Below are positions 7,998 through 17,364 of a DNA stretch of 17,677 nt, one piece after another (the first letter of the stretch is position 1; every line of letters begins with the position of its first letter). Position numbers and translations under genes: made by a program. A model generated the notes under the pieces. The model was given only the letters and a program-made list of their open reading frames with translations, had not been told where the DNA came from and made no database searches. This stretch comes from Strigomonas culicis (lineage: Eukaryota; Euglenozoa; Kinetoplastea; Trypanosomatida; Trypanosomatidae). Location: contig AUXH01000410.1 of assembly GCA_000482145.1 (NCBI GenBank), positions 1 through 17,677 of the forward strand, in the 5' to 3' direction.

Positions 7998-8399
7998 TCA
8001 TAGATCTTTTGAAAGGCGTGCCTCATGCAGCATCGCATACAGTAACGGTACGCCTGCGGGCGCACCTAGTAGATTGAGCTCATGCGTCAGCACCGCTCGG
8101 GGAACCGGCTGTCCCGGTGTCCGCGACTCCAACTGGAACACCGCGAGTGAATGCTCTAGACCGTTGAACGCCAAATACTCCCTAATAAGCTCATTAATGA
8201 TCATGTTTTCCGGTGGCACAGGAGGCGTGATCTGCGAAGCCGATGAACTGTTCAGATGGTTGTTCGTGGGGTCTGTGGTGGTGGTCTCCGCGAGGCTCTG
8301 GAAAATGGCGGCACGCAACTCAGCCTTGACTTGATCGATGGTGCCGTTCGCCTCTAACGACTCTCGCATCGCACTTTTCAGTGACTCTTGAGTGGACAT
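7998..8399 (-). CDS. FOR20/FOPNL-like LisH protein (centriole/basal body)
   Basis: A 133-residue protein resembling FOR20 (FOPNL, CEP20), a small FOP/OFD1-related protein needed for basal-body anchoring and cilium or flagellum assembly. An N-terminal helix (2-38) matches the family opening, including VKAELRAAIFQSL (24-36). A Thr/Ser/Asn-rich linker (39-60) follows. The diagnostic block is the LisH dimerisation motif NMIINELIREYLAFNG (65-80) with the following helix LEHSLAVFQLES (81-92). A C-terminal segment with LTHELNLLG and VPLLYAML (104-124) parallels human FOPNL. The start is the ATG at 8399; extension to a TTG at 8435 adds residues without family support. The stop is TGA. The family call rests on motif order and spacing; the flagellar role is by analogy. 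Confidence 0.85.
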   Translation of the reverse strand: MSTQESLKSAMRESLEANGTIDQVKAELRAAIFQSLAETTTTDPTNNHLNSSSASQITPPVPPENMIINELIREYLAFNGLEHSLAVFQLESRTPGQPVPRAVLTHELNLLGAPAGVPLLYAMLHEARLSKDL

Positions 8400-9026
8400 A
8401 TCGTGTGCGCTGCCAGGATCAAGGATGAGCCGCAAACGCTTGTGTGGTCTAGTTGTGCTGGGCGGAGTAGACGAAGAGGGAGAACGCAGAAAGGAAAGAG
8501 GAACGATGCTGCAACAAGAGCAATGAAAGAGATGCGAATCAAAGAACCCTCATGCAAACGGAAAGCGAGAGGGAGGTGGAAGACGAAAGGGCAAAAAGAA
8601 GTGTGTTACGTGATCATTTCAGCACGGTATCGATACAAACCCATGGAGGGGAGAGAGCCAAATTAGTGTTATTAATGTCATTGACACGTGATTAATGAAA
8701 AGAAGATGAGAAGTCTTCTTCGATGTGAACAAAGCGTATTCTTCTTTCTTTCTCAAACAGTAGCCTGTTCTTTATTTAAAGAAAAAAAACTGTATAGCAA
8801 CGGAATGATATCGCAAAAGAAAAGAAAAGGGTGCAAATAATAGTAACAGTAATTAATCATAATAATAATAAAGCTAAAAGGGAAAGAGTAAAACATCGGG
8901 AAAGGGGAAAGGGGGGAGAAGCAATAAGGGAAAAAAAAACGGCTGTTACTGGCAGGAGTTGTAACACGTTAGCACGCAGGGTACTCCCTTTCACCTCACT
9001 CTCCCCCCGCCCCGCTACGCACGTAT
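8400..9026. other. Intergenic region, 627 bp, no gene seen
   Basis: The plus strand is purine-rich around 8465-8590 and 8870-8940, giving coding-strand pyrimidine tracts. I see no second gene, tRNA-like box or repeat. Open frames here are short and compositionally unlike genes. Confidence 0.55.
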
Positions 9027-10349
9027 CTACGCTCGACTCTTCCGTGCCACCACCGCAGCGAGCGCGGCAACAGCGAACACCACAACAGCTACGGACACCA
9101 TGGAACCATTGCTGGAAGTGGCTTCCTTCTTCTTCTCGTGGCCTCCCTTGGAGGCTACCGCCTTCTGTCGGTCCCCTTGTGGTGCGGGAGCGGCCACCAT
9201 CCTAATGGGCTGGGGTTGGGATTTCGTTGCCAGAGTTGTGGGCTGCAGCGCCACCGGCGCCACCTCTGCGGCGGTGCTGGTGGTCTTCCTATTCCCGTGC
9301 GTGTCGACCGCCTCCTCCGTCGTGTCGTCCGCCGCCTTGTCCTCCTCCTCAGCCTTGGGCGGCGGAGGCGGCTTTGCGTGTGTCTGCATCGGCTCCAGCG
9401 TGATGCTGACGGCCCGGTACATCAGCCCTCCGTTCTCACTCGCAAAGGAAAGCAAGGCGCGGTCCTTGGACAGCGCCTCGAGACGGGTGCCGTGCTCTAG
9501 CTTCATCTTCTCCATGGGCGTCAGCGTGGAGTCCTTCTTTGTGTATCGGAACTTGTAGACGTCCTGGCAGCCGGCAACGCCGACCAGCACCTGGGCAGAG
9601 GATACGGCGCAGCACACGACCTTGAAGTCCGTCGCCGTCACCGCCTCCACCTTGGGCTCGTCCTTGCGGGGGCGGCGGCTAAACGGGGAGAAATTCGCCA
9701 GCATGGGCACCAGCTGCCGCGTGGAGCCCTTCGTGATGTACACGCCGTGCACGGTGCCGTCGTTGTTGATGACAAAGGCGTAGTTGCCGCTGCCGCAGGA
9801 GCCCACCACCGAGCGCATGGTGCCCTTGCGGGCCCGGCGATTGGGCAGCTTAAAGGTGCTCTGCAAACTGTTGGTGTCCATGTTCCAGTAGTTGATTTCC
9901 TGCTTCTCTCGCTCCACCAGCCCTAGCACCTGCAGGTTGGAGAAAGGCAGCACACACGGGTCCACTAAAAAGAGGCTCAGCTTGTCTTTCCGAAGCTCTA
10001 AAATATGTGTGGAGCCGCTGGGATGGCTGGCGACGACAAAGTGCGAGGTGGCCCACAACACCTGCGTGCACTCAGGCACCGTGAACTCGTCGACCAGCTC
10101 ACTCAACTCGCCCTCCGCGACGCGGAACAAGCGGACGATGGACTTATCAGCATCCTCTGCGCTGCGGTTCTCGCCGGTGGCGGCGATTTGTGGGCAGAGA
10201 AGAGCCATCATCTGTAAGTCATCATTGTAGCTGGCGGACTTCACTGTGCTTCCGTACATGACGGTGAAAACGCCATTCGCCTCACTTTCCATCATCAAGC
10301 GCTCCTTGTCGCCAATAAAGTAAAACAAACCGTTTCGTGTGGAGGCCAT
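9027..10349 (-). CDS. Tail-anchored hypothetical protein with beta-propeller-like cytosolic domain
   Basis: A 440-residue protein that I cannot assign. Residues 1-320 are rich in short beta-type segments (for example IVRLFRV 71-77, THILEL 114-119, YAFVINNDGTVHGVYI 190-205), as in degenerate WD/beta-propeller domains. Residues 321-415 form a disordered linker: a run of five Pro (327-331), then an acidic stretch, then Lys-rich sequence. One hydrophobic segment (about 417-435) lies at the very end, followed only by RKSRA, so it is tail-anchored with the bulk in the cytosol. The layout resembles Sec12/PREB, the ER-anchored exchange factor for Sar1, but I see no decisive Sec12 motif. A mitochondrial outer-membrane location is also possible because of the basic tail. 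The start is the ATG at 10349, where coding composition begins. The stop is TAG. Confidence 0.8.
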   Translation of the reverse strand: MASTRNGLFYFIGDKERLMMESEANGVFTVMYGSTVKSASYNDDLQMMALLCPQIAATGENRSAEDADKSIVRLFRVAEGELSELVDEFTVPECTQVLWATSHFVVASHPSGSTHILELRKDKLSLFLVDPCVLPFSNLQVLGLVEREKQEINYWNMDTNSLQSTFKLPNRRARKGTMRSVVGSCGSGNYAFVINNDGTVHGVYITKGSTRQLVPMLANFSPFSRRPRKDEPKVEAVTATDFKVVCCAVSSAQVLVGVAGCQDVYKFRYTKKDSTLTPMEKMKLEHGTRLEALSKDRALLSFASENGGLMYRAVSITLEPMQTHAKPPPPPKAEEEDKAADDTTEEAVDTHGNRKTTSTAAEVAPVALQPTTLATKSQPQPIRMVAAPAPQGDRQKAVASKGGHEKKKEATSSNGSMVSVAVVVFAVAALAAVVARKSRA

Positions 10350-10839
10350 TGAGAAATCTCTTGTATCCTGAGGTTTTTTTTTTGATTTCTTTACTTACTT
10401 TGTTGCTCTTCTCGTTTTTTTTTTAGTTGGTGCACAGAAGAAGAAAAAAAAGCAGAGAATCAAAAGGTATACTAACAACTGCAGTTGAGAGAGGAGGGAA
10501 AAAAAGTAATTGCAATTTATGTATGAGCGTGATTTCACAGAATTCATTCACACGAGAGATTCAAGATGGTTAAAAGGTGCTAGTATACAAGACACGCACT
10601 TGATCGTTTTTTAAGTATCATTATTGTTTAAGGAGAAAGAAAGAAAAAAATGAACATTATAATAACTTAGTTTATTAGCATTATACGGGAGTGTATTAAG
10701 TTTATTCGAGAACTATATAGATAGAAATATAGATATTTATTATTAGCTTACTGAAAGAAGAAGAAAAGAACAGAGAGGGAAAGAAAAAAGAGAAAAAAGA
10801 ATTGAGAAAAAAGTATGTTGCCCTCTTTTCCACATACAT
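10350..10839. other. Intergenic region, 490 bp, no gene seen
   Basis: The left part carries coding-strand T/C tracts (about 10436-10470) for splicing of the tail-anchored gene. The right part is AT-rich presumed NOG1 3' UTR. Small open frames here have no recognisable content. Confidence 0.55.
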
Positions 10840-12798
10840 TTAGCGACGATCGCGTGCACCGTTAGACTTGACCTTGCCCGTAAACAAATGCTTGGGGCGC
10901 AGATTAGGCACGTGATGATCGGCCTCGCCTCTCTTGGCCTGGCGCGCGAGCGGGCGGACCTTAACCTTGCTGATCTTAACCGCCTTGAGTTTCTGGTTGA
11001 CATCGCGGAAGCCCTCGCCGCGTGCCACACTGGGTGTGCGGTCGCGACTAGCCGAGCGGCCACTAAGGCTACGCGAGGTCTTGGTAGACACCACGGAGCC
11101 AGAGCGATCGCGCATGACAGCCTGCTGGGCGACGGACATGGAACGGCCGCGTTTCTTCCCGGAGAGCTTTTCTTCGCCACCCTCGGCACCCGCCACCGTG
11201 CGGGGATCCTTGCTTCCTGTGCGGCTATTGAAGCGCGTAATGGCATCCGCCTGCTGGCGCGTGCGGCGCACGGAGGGATTCTTCATGGCGCGCTCCATCT
11301 TGATCACCTTAATCTTGTCCTTGATAAACTTGACGGCGTCTAGGGTATCGTCGTCCAGGGTGTACTGCGGCTTCTTGCGGGACTCCTCCAGCTCTTCCTG
11401 CTCCAGCAGCGCCTCTTCCTCGGCCTCCAGCTCTAGCAGACGCTCGTGGATGTCGGGATCAATGTTGTCGTAGATATTGTGCCCATCCATAATGTCGGGA
11501 ATAATATCGTTCACCCACTCTGGATTCTCGAGATCCCACGTTTTGCGCTCGTTCGCCTGGTAGACGCCCGGGCCACCGTTCTCCCACTCGTAGTCACGCT
11601 CCGTCTTGCGCCGGACACGGGCGCGCTCACCCGTCTCTAGTTCTGTCTGCACGCTCGCGGGGACAAAGGCTGGGCGCTCAATGTCATCCCGGCGCTCCGG
11701 CACGGCGCAGTAGAGGCGGTTCTGGATCGCTTGGTAGCGGCCCGACCCCTCCTTCTGCTCCGAGCGGTGCGCGAGCAGCGTGTCGCAGGCCATCGTCTTG
11801 AGGTCGCCCACGCCCACGTCGGTGAGGGTGCTGGTCGTGATCCACTGGGCCCCGGCCTCCTCGATGGCGTGCATCACTAGATCCTGCTCCTTGGCCGAGA
11901 TGTCATCAATCGTGCACACATCGCACTTGTTCAGCACAACAACGATGGGCTTGCCGGTGAACAGCGGGCCAATGGACTTGAACAAGGACACCTGTTGCGC
12001 GACGGAGTAGCCACACTGGCCGCTCAAATCCATAAAGAAGAGAATGCACGCGCGGAGATGGGCGAGGGCGGTGATGGACTGCATCTCAATAACGTTACGC
12101 TCCTCAAGAGAGTGATCCAAGATACCAGGCGTGTCAATCACCTGCCACGTGGTGTACTTGTAGTCGGTGTGCCCGACAAACAGAGACTTGGTGGTGAAGG
12201 CGTAAGGTTGAACCTCCACGTCAGCACGCGTCACCTTATTCATAAAGCTCGACTTGCCCACGTTGGGGAACCCAGTGATGAGCAAGGTCCGTGAGTTGGG
12301 GTCGATTGTGGGGAGACGTGACATGTGCTGACGAACCTTCTCCAGGTAAACGAGAGCGCTGTTCAGCTTCTTACACGCGGTGGCCATACGCCCCAGGGCA
12401 GCCCGTTTCAGCTGCTTGCATCGGTAGAGCGAATCGCCATATTTTAAAAGACGCACATAATCTCTGCCAATGTTGTCAACCATGTGGCGCACCGCTCCCA
12501 CCTGTCCCAACGCAACCTTGTAGTGATCCCGGTCGTACAACACGTGCATGAGATCACTGTAAAAGGGGTGGATGTCATCCATTCGAGGGAATTCCTGCAG
12601 CATGTAAGAGAGCTTTTCATTAATTGTCTTCTGAGTATACTTAACCTTCCGCATGTAAAATTGTCGGATTCGGGAAATATGGTACCCTTTATGAACAACT
12701 GTGGGTGTCTTCCGTTGCGTTTTAGACAAGACGATGTCCATGAAGTCCTTGAAAGAAGGGACGACGGTAATCGTCTTAAAATTGTAAGTTGACGTCAT
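10840..12798 (-). CDS. NOG1: Nucleolar GTP-binding protein 1 (NOG1)
   Basis: A 652-residue GTPase of the NOG1 (Obg-related) family, required for late 60S ribosomal subunit assembly in the nucleolus. An N-terminal helical domain (1-165) includes the family-typical regions around residues 36-50 and 88-125. The GTPase domain shows G1 GFPNVGKSS (176-184), switch threonines FTT (201-203), G3 DTPG (222-225) and G4 NKCD (290-293). The C-terminal part contains acidic sequence rich in Glu and a linker with ERPAFVP, and ends in a long basic tail (about 540-652) suited to rRNA contact. Length agrees with known eukaryotic NOG1 proteins (about 630-660). The start is the ATG at 12798, the stop TAA. GC content is intermediate between the GC-rich genes to the left and the AT-rich gene to the right. 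Confidence 0.96.
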   Translation of the reverse strand: MTSTYNFKTITVVPSFKDFMDIVLSKTQRKTPTVVHKGYHISRIRQFYMRKVKYTQKTINEKLSYMLQEFPRMDDIHPFYSDLMHVLYDRDHYKVALGQVGAVRHMVDNIGRDYVRLLKYGDSLYRCKQLKRAALGRMATACKKLNSALVYLEKVRQHMSRLPTIDPNSRTLLITGFPNVGKSSFMNKVTRADVEVQPYAFTTKSLFVGHTDYKYTTWQVIDTPGILDHSLEERNVIEMQSITALAHLRACILFFMDLSGQCGYSVAQQVSLFKSIGPLFTGKPIVVVLNKCDVCTIDDISAKEQDLVMHAIEEAGAQWITTSTLTDVGVGDLKTMACDTLLAHRSEQKEGSGRYQAIQNRLYCAVPERRDDIERPAFVPASVQTELETGERARVRRKTERDYEWENGGPGVYQANERKTWDLENPEWVNDIIPDIMDGHNIYDNIDPDIHERLLELEAEEEALLEQEELEESRKKPQYTLDDDTLDAVKFIKDKIKVIKMERAMKNPSVRRTRQQADAITRFNSRTGSKDPRTVAGAEGGEEKLSGKKRGRSMSVAQQAVMRDRSGSVVSTKTSRSLSGRSASRDRTPSVARGEGFRDVNQKLKAVKISKVKVRPLARQAKRGEADHHVPNLRPKHLFTGKVKSNGARDRR

Positions 12799-13387
12799 AT
12801 TTGGCTGTTAATTATTTTTATTATTATATGTGCTTAGCAGTATATTTTCGACAGTCAACTAATTTATGTGTGTAAAGGTACCAATTGCCTTTCCTTCTTT
12901 TTTTTGTTTTTTATTTGAATAGCAAAAAGGAAAAAAATCAAAAAAAGGTGCTATTATTATATTCTACTGCGTAAAAATATTAAAAAAAGGTACACCTTCT
13001 TTTCACTTAAAAAAAAAAAACAGAAGAAAAAAAGGGGAGAGAGAAAGTATGAAAAGGAACTCCATTTGTATGTACATACATAGATATTTATATAACTATA
13101 ATATATATATATATATATATATATTTAATGCCAACAAGTGCATATTATTGCACTAATATTAGATTATGCATATTTACTGTTAAATTATTACCTGGGTAAA
13201 AACAGAATAGTTATTATTAATCAGTTAATAGAGACGTCTATACATTGTTATAATTGTCGCTGCTTTTGTTCACTTTATTTTTCCGCTTATTTATTCTTCT
13301 TGGTCAAAGAATACCGCACGCTCCAGTCATCCAAAAGGAAGACGGACAAGAAAAAAAAAGCCTATCGAAAGTATCTCTCCTTTTTCA
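12799..13387. other. Intergenic region, 589 bp, no gene seen
   Basis: Very AT-rich, with many A- and T-runs and a 24-bp AT repeat. On the coding strand only a weak pyrimidine tract precedes NOG1, and candidate AGs sit close to the ATG. The right half is the presumed 3' UTR of the ABC transporter. No gene was seen. Confidence 0.55.
13101..13124. repeat. AT dinucleotide microsatellite, 12 units
   Basis: An uninterrupted 24-bp AT run lies in the spacer between NOG1 and the ABC transporter gene. It is the same length as the one at 3494-3517. Confidence 0.9.
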
Positions 13388-15253
13388 TTAAGAATAAGTG
13401 GAAAGCATTCGGAGGGACGTTAGTTGATATCTTCCTGTGCCATCCAATTCTAGAAGTGTTTCATGAATTGATTTCAAAGCTTCACGATGAGAAATTGTTA
13501 CAAGTGTAATACCAGCTTTTTGTAAAATTGCATACAACCTCACTTCATCATCTTGAGAAATAGCGCTTGTGCATTCATCCAAAATAGCAAATATGGGATT
13601 ATTCACTAAGACGCGTATCAAGGCAATGCGCTGGCGCTCGCCACCTGACAAAACTTCATGCCAGTTGCGAACTGAATCAAGTCCGCCTTCACGCTCCACA
13701 ACATGAGGAATTCCGATCAAATCAACGTAGTTTAATAAGGCTTCGTCAGATATCCTTTCCTGCACCTCACTCTCAATTAGTGGGTAGACCATCTGCGCTC
13801 GCAGTGTTCCCGGAGGGAGATACGCTCTCTGCGGTAAAAACAGCATTGTGCTGTACGACGGTGTTGTAATAGTTCCACTAGAAATCGGCCATAATTGAGA
13901 TAATGCCCTTACAATAGCAGATTTTCCGGAGCCGTTACTGCCCATTATTAATATATTATTATGTCTCTGTATGTTCAACGTTAATTTGTTCAAAATAACA
14001 TTTCCATCAGGAGCAACAATATCAGCGTTGGAAAAGAGAATTTGCTCACTGTCATTTATTTCAATATAATTATTCAAAGACAATCTTGTTTCTCTGCAAG
14101 ACAGCCGGTGCAGTACTTCTCGAAGTTCACCAACTCTATGGGTACTACCACATAGTGCACCAATTTTTTTGCGAAGCAGTAATAATTTTCCGATGGCAAC
14201 AGAAAAGGGAATGTACAACTGAGTATTTGTCAGATAAAGTTCTGTAAGTTGGGCGGTGTCCAAAGTTCCTTTTTTCTCTGCAACGGACGCACCGCAAACC
14301 AAATATCCAATGCATGTCGCACCGTATTTAATTAGCAGTTTGTCCAACAAGCTTCCCCACCATTTGACATTTTTAATAAGTCTTTCATGTTTTGTGATAA
14401 TTTTCATCAGTCGGTCCGCATGCTGTCGCTCAATGTCTTCACCTCCATAAAATGCGACCTCTTCTGCATGTTGAATTAACTGGTTATGATTTGCTCTTAG
14501 ATTTCCTTCTTTTTCCTCGCTTTTTGCGACGAGGTACGCAAAATTAGGAAGACACACTGACATCAGTGTGCCGACAAGGACATAATAAGAAACCAAGAAT
14601 GCTGGTGCTCCATACCCTCCGTTGGATGACAAAGCAACAGCAAAAATCACCACGTCAAATAATGGCTTCAAAATGGATCTGAAAAAATCTGTGAGTTCCT
14701 TGCAAAATAGTTTCGCATCCTGCGCTATACGATGATCAGGGTTATCCAGATAGTGCTGCGTAACTAGAGTATAAATATTATTATTCCTCAAGTATTGCTT
14801 CTGCAACGTCGCTTGGATATTATCCATGAACTGCTGTTGCACCATCAATTTTGTATACTGAATTCCCACTTCCAGGATAGATCCAGGTATAGCAAGCAGC
14901 CCCAAATCTATTACTCCATAAACAAAAGACTTGAAATTCTTTTGCACTAAATGTTTACCATTTTTTCCAATGATGGCCGCAAGTTCCAGCGTGAGCTTTG
15001 TTCTTAGAAAAAGCAACGTCGTGAAAACACCAACGCTAAGAGTCTCTTTGGTGAAAACCCCAGGGACGCATATTTTTAAAAGGGGTAGAAATCTTCTCCA
15101 GAATGTGGCGTTTAGTCTTATCTCATTATCTCCTCTTGTTTTTTGTTTACTAAAAATACCGTGAAATGTTCGAATTAAGATCGAAAGAATTAGCAGCTGA
15201 GCTGCAAAAAAGAAATTAGAATATTTTATATTAATCTTCGACAAAACACCCAT
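13388..15253 (-). CDS. ABCD-type peroxisomal/glycosomal ABC half-transporter
   Basis: A 621-residue half-transporter of subfamily D (ALDP/PMP70 type; the trypanosomatid members are GAT1-3). The family moves fatty acyl substrates or related metabolites into peroxisomes or glycosomes as dimers. Hydrophobic segments occupy about residues 12-33, 72-95, 111-135, 195-243 and 308-362. Subfamily marks are the EAA-like NPDHRIAQD (171-179) and FYGG.DIER (268-276). The nucleotide-binding domain has Walker A GSNGSGKS (438-445), Q-loop LPQ (473-475), signature LSGGERQRIAL (535-545), Walker B AILDECTSAIS (556-566) and H-loop SHR (588-590), so all catalytic elements are present. The start is the ATG at 15253; an upstream GTG at 15268 is less likely. 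The stop is TAA. Unlike its neighbours the gene is AT-rich, with many TTA, ATT and AAT codons. I cannot tell which GAT this is. It appears to be the first gene of the array. Confidence 0.93.
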   Translation of the reverse strand: MGVLSKINIKYSNFFFAAQLLILSILIRTFHGIFSKQKTRGDNEIRLNATFWRRFLPLLKICVPGVFTKETLSVGVFTTLLFLRTKLTLELAAIIGKNGKHLVQKNFKSFVYGVIDLGLLAIPGSILEVGIQYTKLMVQQQFMDNIQATLQKQYLRNNNIYTLVTQHYLDNPDHRIAQDAKLFCKELTDFFRSILKPLFDVVIFAVALSSNGGYGAPAFLVSYYVLVGTLMSVCLPNFAYLVAKSEEKEGNLRANHNQLIQHAEEVAFYGGEDIERQHADRLMKIITKHERLIKNVKWWGSLLDKLLIKYGATCIGYLVCGASVAEKKGTLDTAQLTELYLTNTQLYIPFSVAIGKLLLLRKKIGALCGSTHRVGELREVLHRLSCRETRLSLNNYIEINDSEQILFSNADIVAPDGNVILNKLTLNIQRHNNILIMGSNGSGKSAIVRALSQLWPISSGTITTPSYSTMLFLPQRAYLPPGTLRAQMVYPLIESEVQERISDEALLNYVDLIGIPHVVEREGGLDSVRNWHEVLSGGERQRIALIRVLVNNPIFAILDECTSAISQDDEVRLYAILQKAGITLVTISHREALKSIHETLLELDGTGRYQLTSLRMLSTYS

Positions 15254-15911
15254 TATTGCAGTATTCACGAGAAAAAGAACAAATAATTATTTAATAACAA
15301 CAAGAAATAAAAAAAAATGAATTGACAACGAGCAGTGTGTGCTGCCACTATCCTATTAAAGTTAACCTAATAATAAATAAAATGTAATTAAACAGATGTA
15401 GAAGGAGGAAAAAGAGGAAATTTCATGTGAAGCAGCCATATATATTCCTAAACATTGAAATAAGAACAAAAAAAAACAGGTAAACAATTATATCGATCAC
15501 GTAACGCTTTATTCATGCGAGAAGAGACATATTTAAATTAATATTGCTTGTTTCTTGACATTCTTCTATGTAGTTTATCTGTTTTGAAAATGCTTTAAAA
15601 AAAGCTGGTAAAGAACACAATGATACAGTCAACAAAATGCATTATTATGAAAAATTTTACAAATGTAAAACAAAACAAGAGTAAAAACTAATTGAAAAAA
15701 AACACTGTTATTCAACAAAACAAGAGAATTGTAAACCGTAATTATTTCACTGTACACAATGTCTGTTTTTTTTTTGTTAATGTATTATTTTATTCCTCAT
15801 TAATAGAAATATCACCGTAGGTAATTAAAATGTACAATTTAAAAAATGGAGCTCACCCGTGTAAATATATAAATAGGCAACTCCAAAAATCACCCGCAAT
15901 TTTCATCAACC
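15254..15911. other. AT-rich gene-free region upstream of the ABC transporter gene
   Basis: 658 bp of A/T-rich DNA with many homopolymers. On the coding strand the first AGs upstream of the ATG are about 85 bases or more away (near 15339-15365), preceded by T-rich sequence, so the 5' UTR is longer than for other genes here. I see no open frame or RNA gene. A TATA-like sequence lies at its right end. Confidence 0.6.
15866..15876 (+). promoter_or_regulatory. TATA-box-like sequence, function unproven
   Basis: The sequence TATATAAATAG, a close match to the general eukaryotic TATA consensus, lies about 35-45 bases before an ATG at 15912 and just before the T-depleted block. Trypanosomatid protein genes do not normally use TATA boxes, and AT-rich DNA produces them by chance. 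Confidence 0.2.
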
Positions 15912-15935
15912 ATGCCCATTCTTAAACAAACAACA

Positions 15936-16380
15936 AGCATCCAGCAGGCAGAGGATTACGAAGAGCAACCACCAACAACGATCGCCTCAAAGAGCGGTGG
16001 GTGGCCGGGGTCCCCGCCCAGGACCAAATGCCCCGCCCCTACCCCTCGCGCCAGGCGAGCCAGGGACGCCCCGCCCCCACCCCCCGCGCGGAACAACGGG
16101 CCACCAAGCCAAACAAAAAGAACAAACACGCCCCACCCATCGCCCCCCTGGCCCGGGGGCGCTCCTTTACTTTCGAGGGGACGCCGCGGCGGGGCGGGGC
16201 GGACGCCCCATCACAAAAAGGCAGCAAAAAACAAAAGAGACCCCCCACGCCCCTGTGCTTTTCAGCTGGTTGCAACCACGGCGCCTCAGCCGAGGGGGGC
16301 GCGCCCTCGCCCGGGCGCCCCCCCCCCTTGGCAAACCAAAACAACGCCCCGCCCCCAACAATAATAGCAAACACGGCAAA
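15936..16380. other. Strand-asymmetric block: T-depleted on plus, G-rich on minus
   Basis: In 15961-16380 I count about 33 T, 175 C, 109 G and 103 A in 420 bases: 8% T, 42% C and 68% GC on the plus strand. C-runs include one of ten bases at 16318-16327. All three plus frames stay open for about 450 bases, which follows from the lack of T rather than from coding. The encoded sequences are Pro/Arg/Lys-rich and unstructured. On the minus strand this is a G-rich, A-poor tract that leads toward the ABC transporter gene, as expected of a kinetoplastid Pol II initiation element. Confidence 0.6.
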
Positions 16381-17182
16381 CAAGAACGCGCCCCGCTCTT
16401 TTCTTTTTGTTGCTCTATTTGCAACGCACTGCGTTCCCCACACGCGCTGATCCATGCCTAGGCGCGCGGGAAAAAAACAACATCGCAGCGTCTCGCAGCA
16501 GCGGTTGACGAGAAGAGAACCAATTCCGTATGGAAACCGCTTACCACTGAAATGAGTACGAGTGGGACTTACGGTCAGCACCCCGTACGGGGGGAGCACT
16601 AGGCGTTGTGGCGTGGTTACGTGTAGCATCACCTCACAAAAGGACGTTTCGTGGCGGCAGGCGATGCCACACGAGTAACTGTCGATCGACTTACCGTCGG
16701 GGTCTTCCTCACGGGGCCAGTTGGTCGATAAATATCACATTTGAAAAAAAAAAAGAGAAGAGAACCATACAAACCAAGATTTTTGGGAGAGAGGGACAGC
16801 GCATTCCTTTTCGGAGCGAGTGTGTTTATCATTTCTTTTTCGTTCCAGTGAGGGAATTACGTACCAAACAACTCATGTAAAACAATTGATTATTCCTTTT
16901 ATGAATTTATCTTTAACATCATTGATAAAATGAAGCATACTAACTCTTGCACCCCATGCGATGTGCGAAAAAGAGGTCCTTTCTCTTCTCGAAAACCAAG
17001 GACCCCAGCCGCGGCAGGGCGCAAGGGCGGGTGGGATGGGTTTCGAAAAACAAAGAAAAGAACTTTCTTTATCGTAAAGAACACAAGGACCATGCGATAA
17101 CTCATGCGGAAATAAACAAGACACCACACCGTCGATCATAAAGCATTACCTTCGTCAACCATCATGCCATGTAATACTTGGT
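16381..17182. other. Gene-free region with mixed composition
   Basis: About 800 bp without a supportable gene on either strand. It includes a short palindrome CCCCGTACGGGG (16581-16592), two similar GACTTAC(G/C)GTC sequences starting at 16566 and 16688, and moderately GC-rich patches near 17005-17040. I searched by eye for tRNA A and B boxes and for a spliced-leader exon and found none. Confidence 0.5.
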
Positions 17183-17191
17183 GGGGGGGGG
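17183..17191 (+). repeat. G-run, 9 bases
   Basis: Nine G in a row on the plus strand, the first of three such runs toward the right edge. Confidence 0.9.
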
Positions 17192-17352
17192 ATACGATGA
17201 GTCAATCGTTCAGCGCGCTTCATGTTTGGGCGTAGATCAATTTACATTTCGCAAGCCACATTCCATGTATTGATTTGATGCTATGGAGAAAGACTGAGTC
17301 ACTGGAACTAATTACTTGTGGATTCTTGTGTCTGGACCTAGACTTTTCACTA
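17192..17352. other. Spacer between G-runs, no gene seen
   Basis: Mixed-composition sequence with no supported gene. It forms part of the gene-free right end. Confidence 0.4.
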
Positions 17353-17364
17353 GGGGGGGGGGGG
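17353..17364 (+). repeat. G-run, 12 bases
   Basis: Twelve G in a row on the plus strand, followed by CCC. It is the second of three G-runs. Confidence 0.9.

Noticed and set aside
13388..15253. Bacterial or endosymbiont origin of the ABC transporter
   Set aside because: The EAA-like NPD motif, FYGG motif and LDECTSA Walker B are of the eukaryotic ABCD type, so a bacterial source is not supported by what can be seen.
16530..16580. Possible mini-intron on the minus strand (GTAAGT to TTTCAG)
   Set aside because: The interval would be only about 26 bases and lies in no credible gene; known trypanosomatid cis-introns are very few.
16039..16632. Minus-strand open frame of 197 codons with hydrophobic patches
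   Set aside because: It is open because the block has almost no A on that strand; the translation is Gly/Arg/Phe-rich without motifs and the composition explains it.
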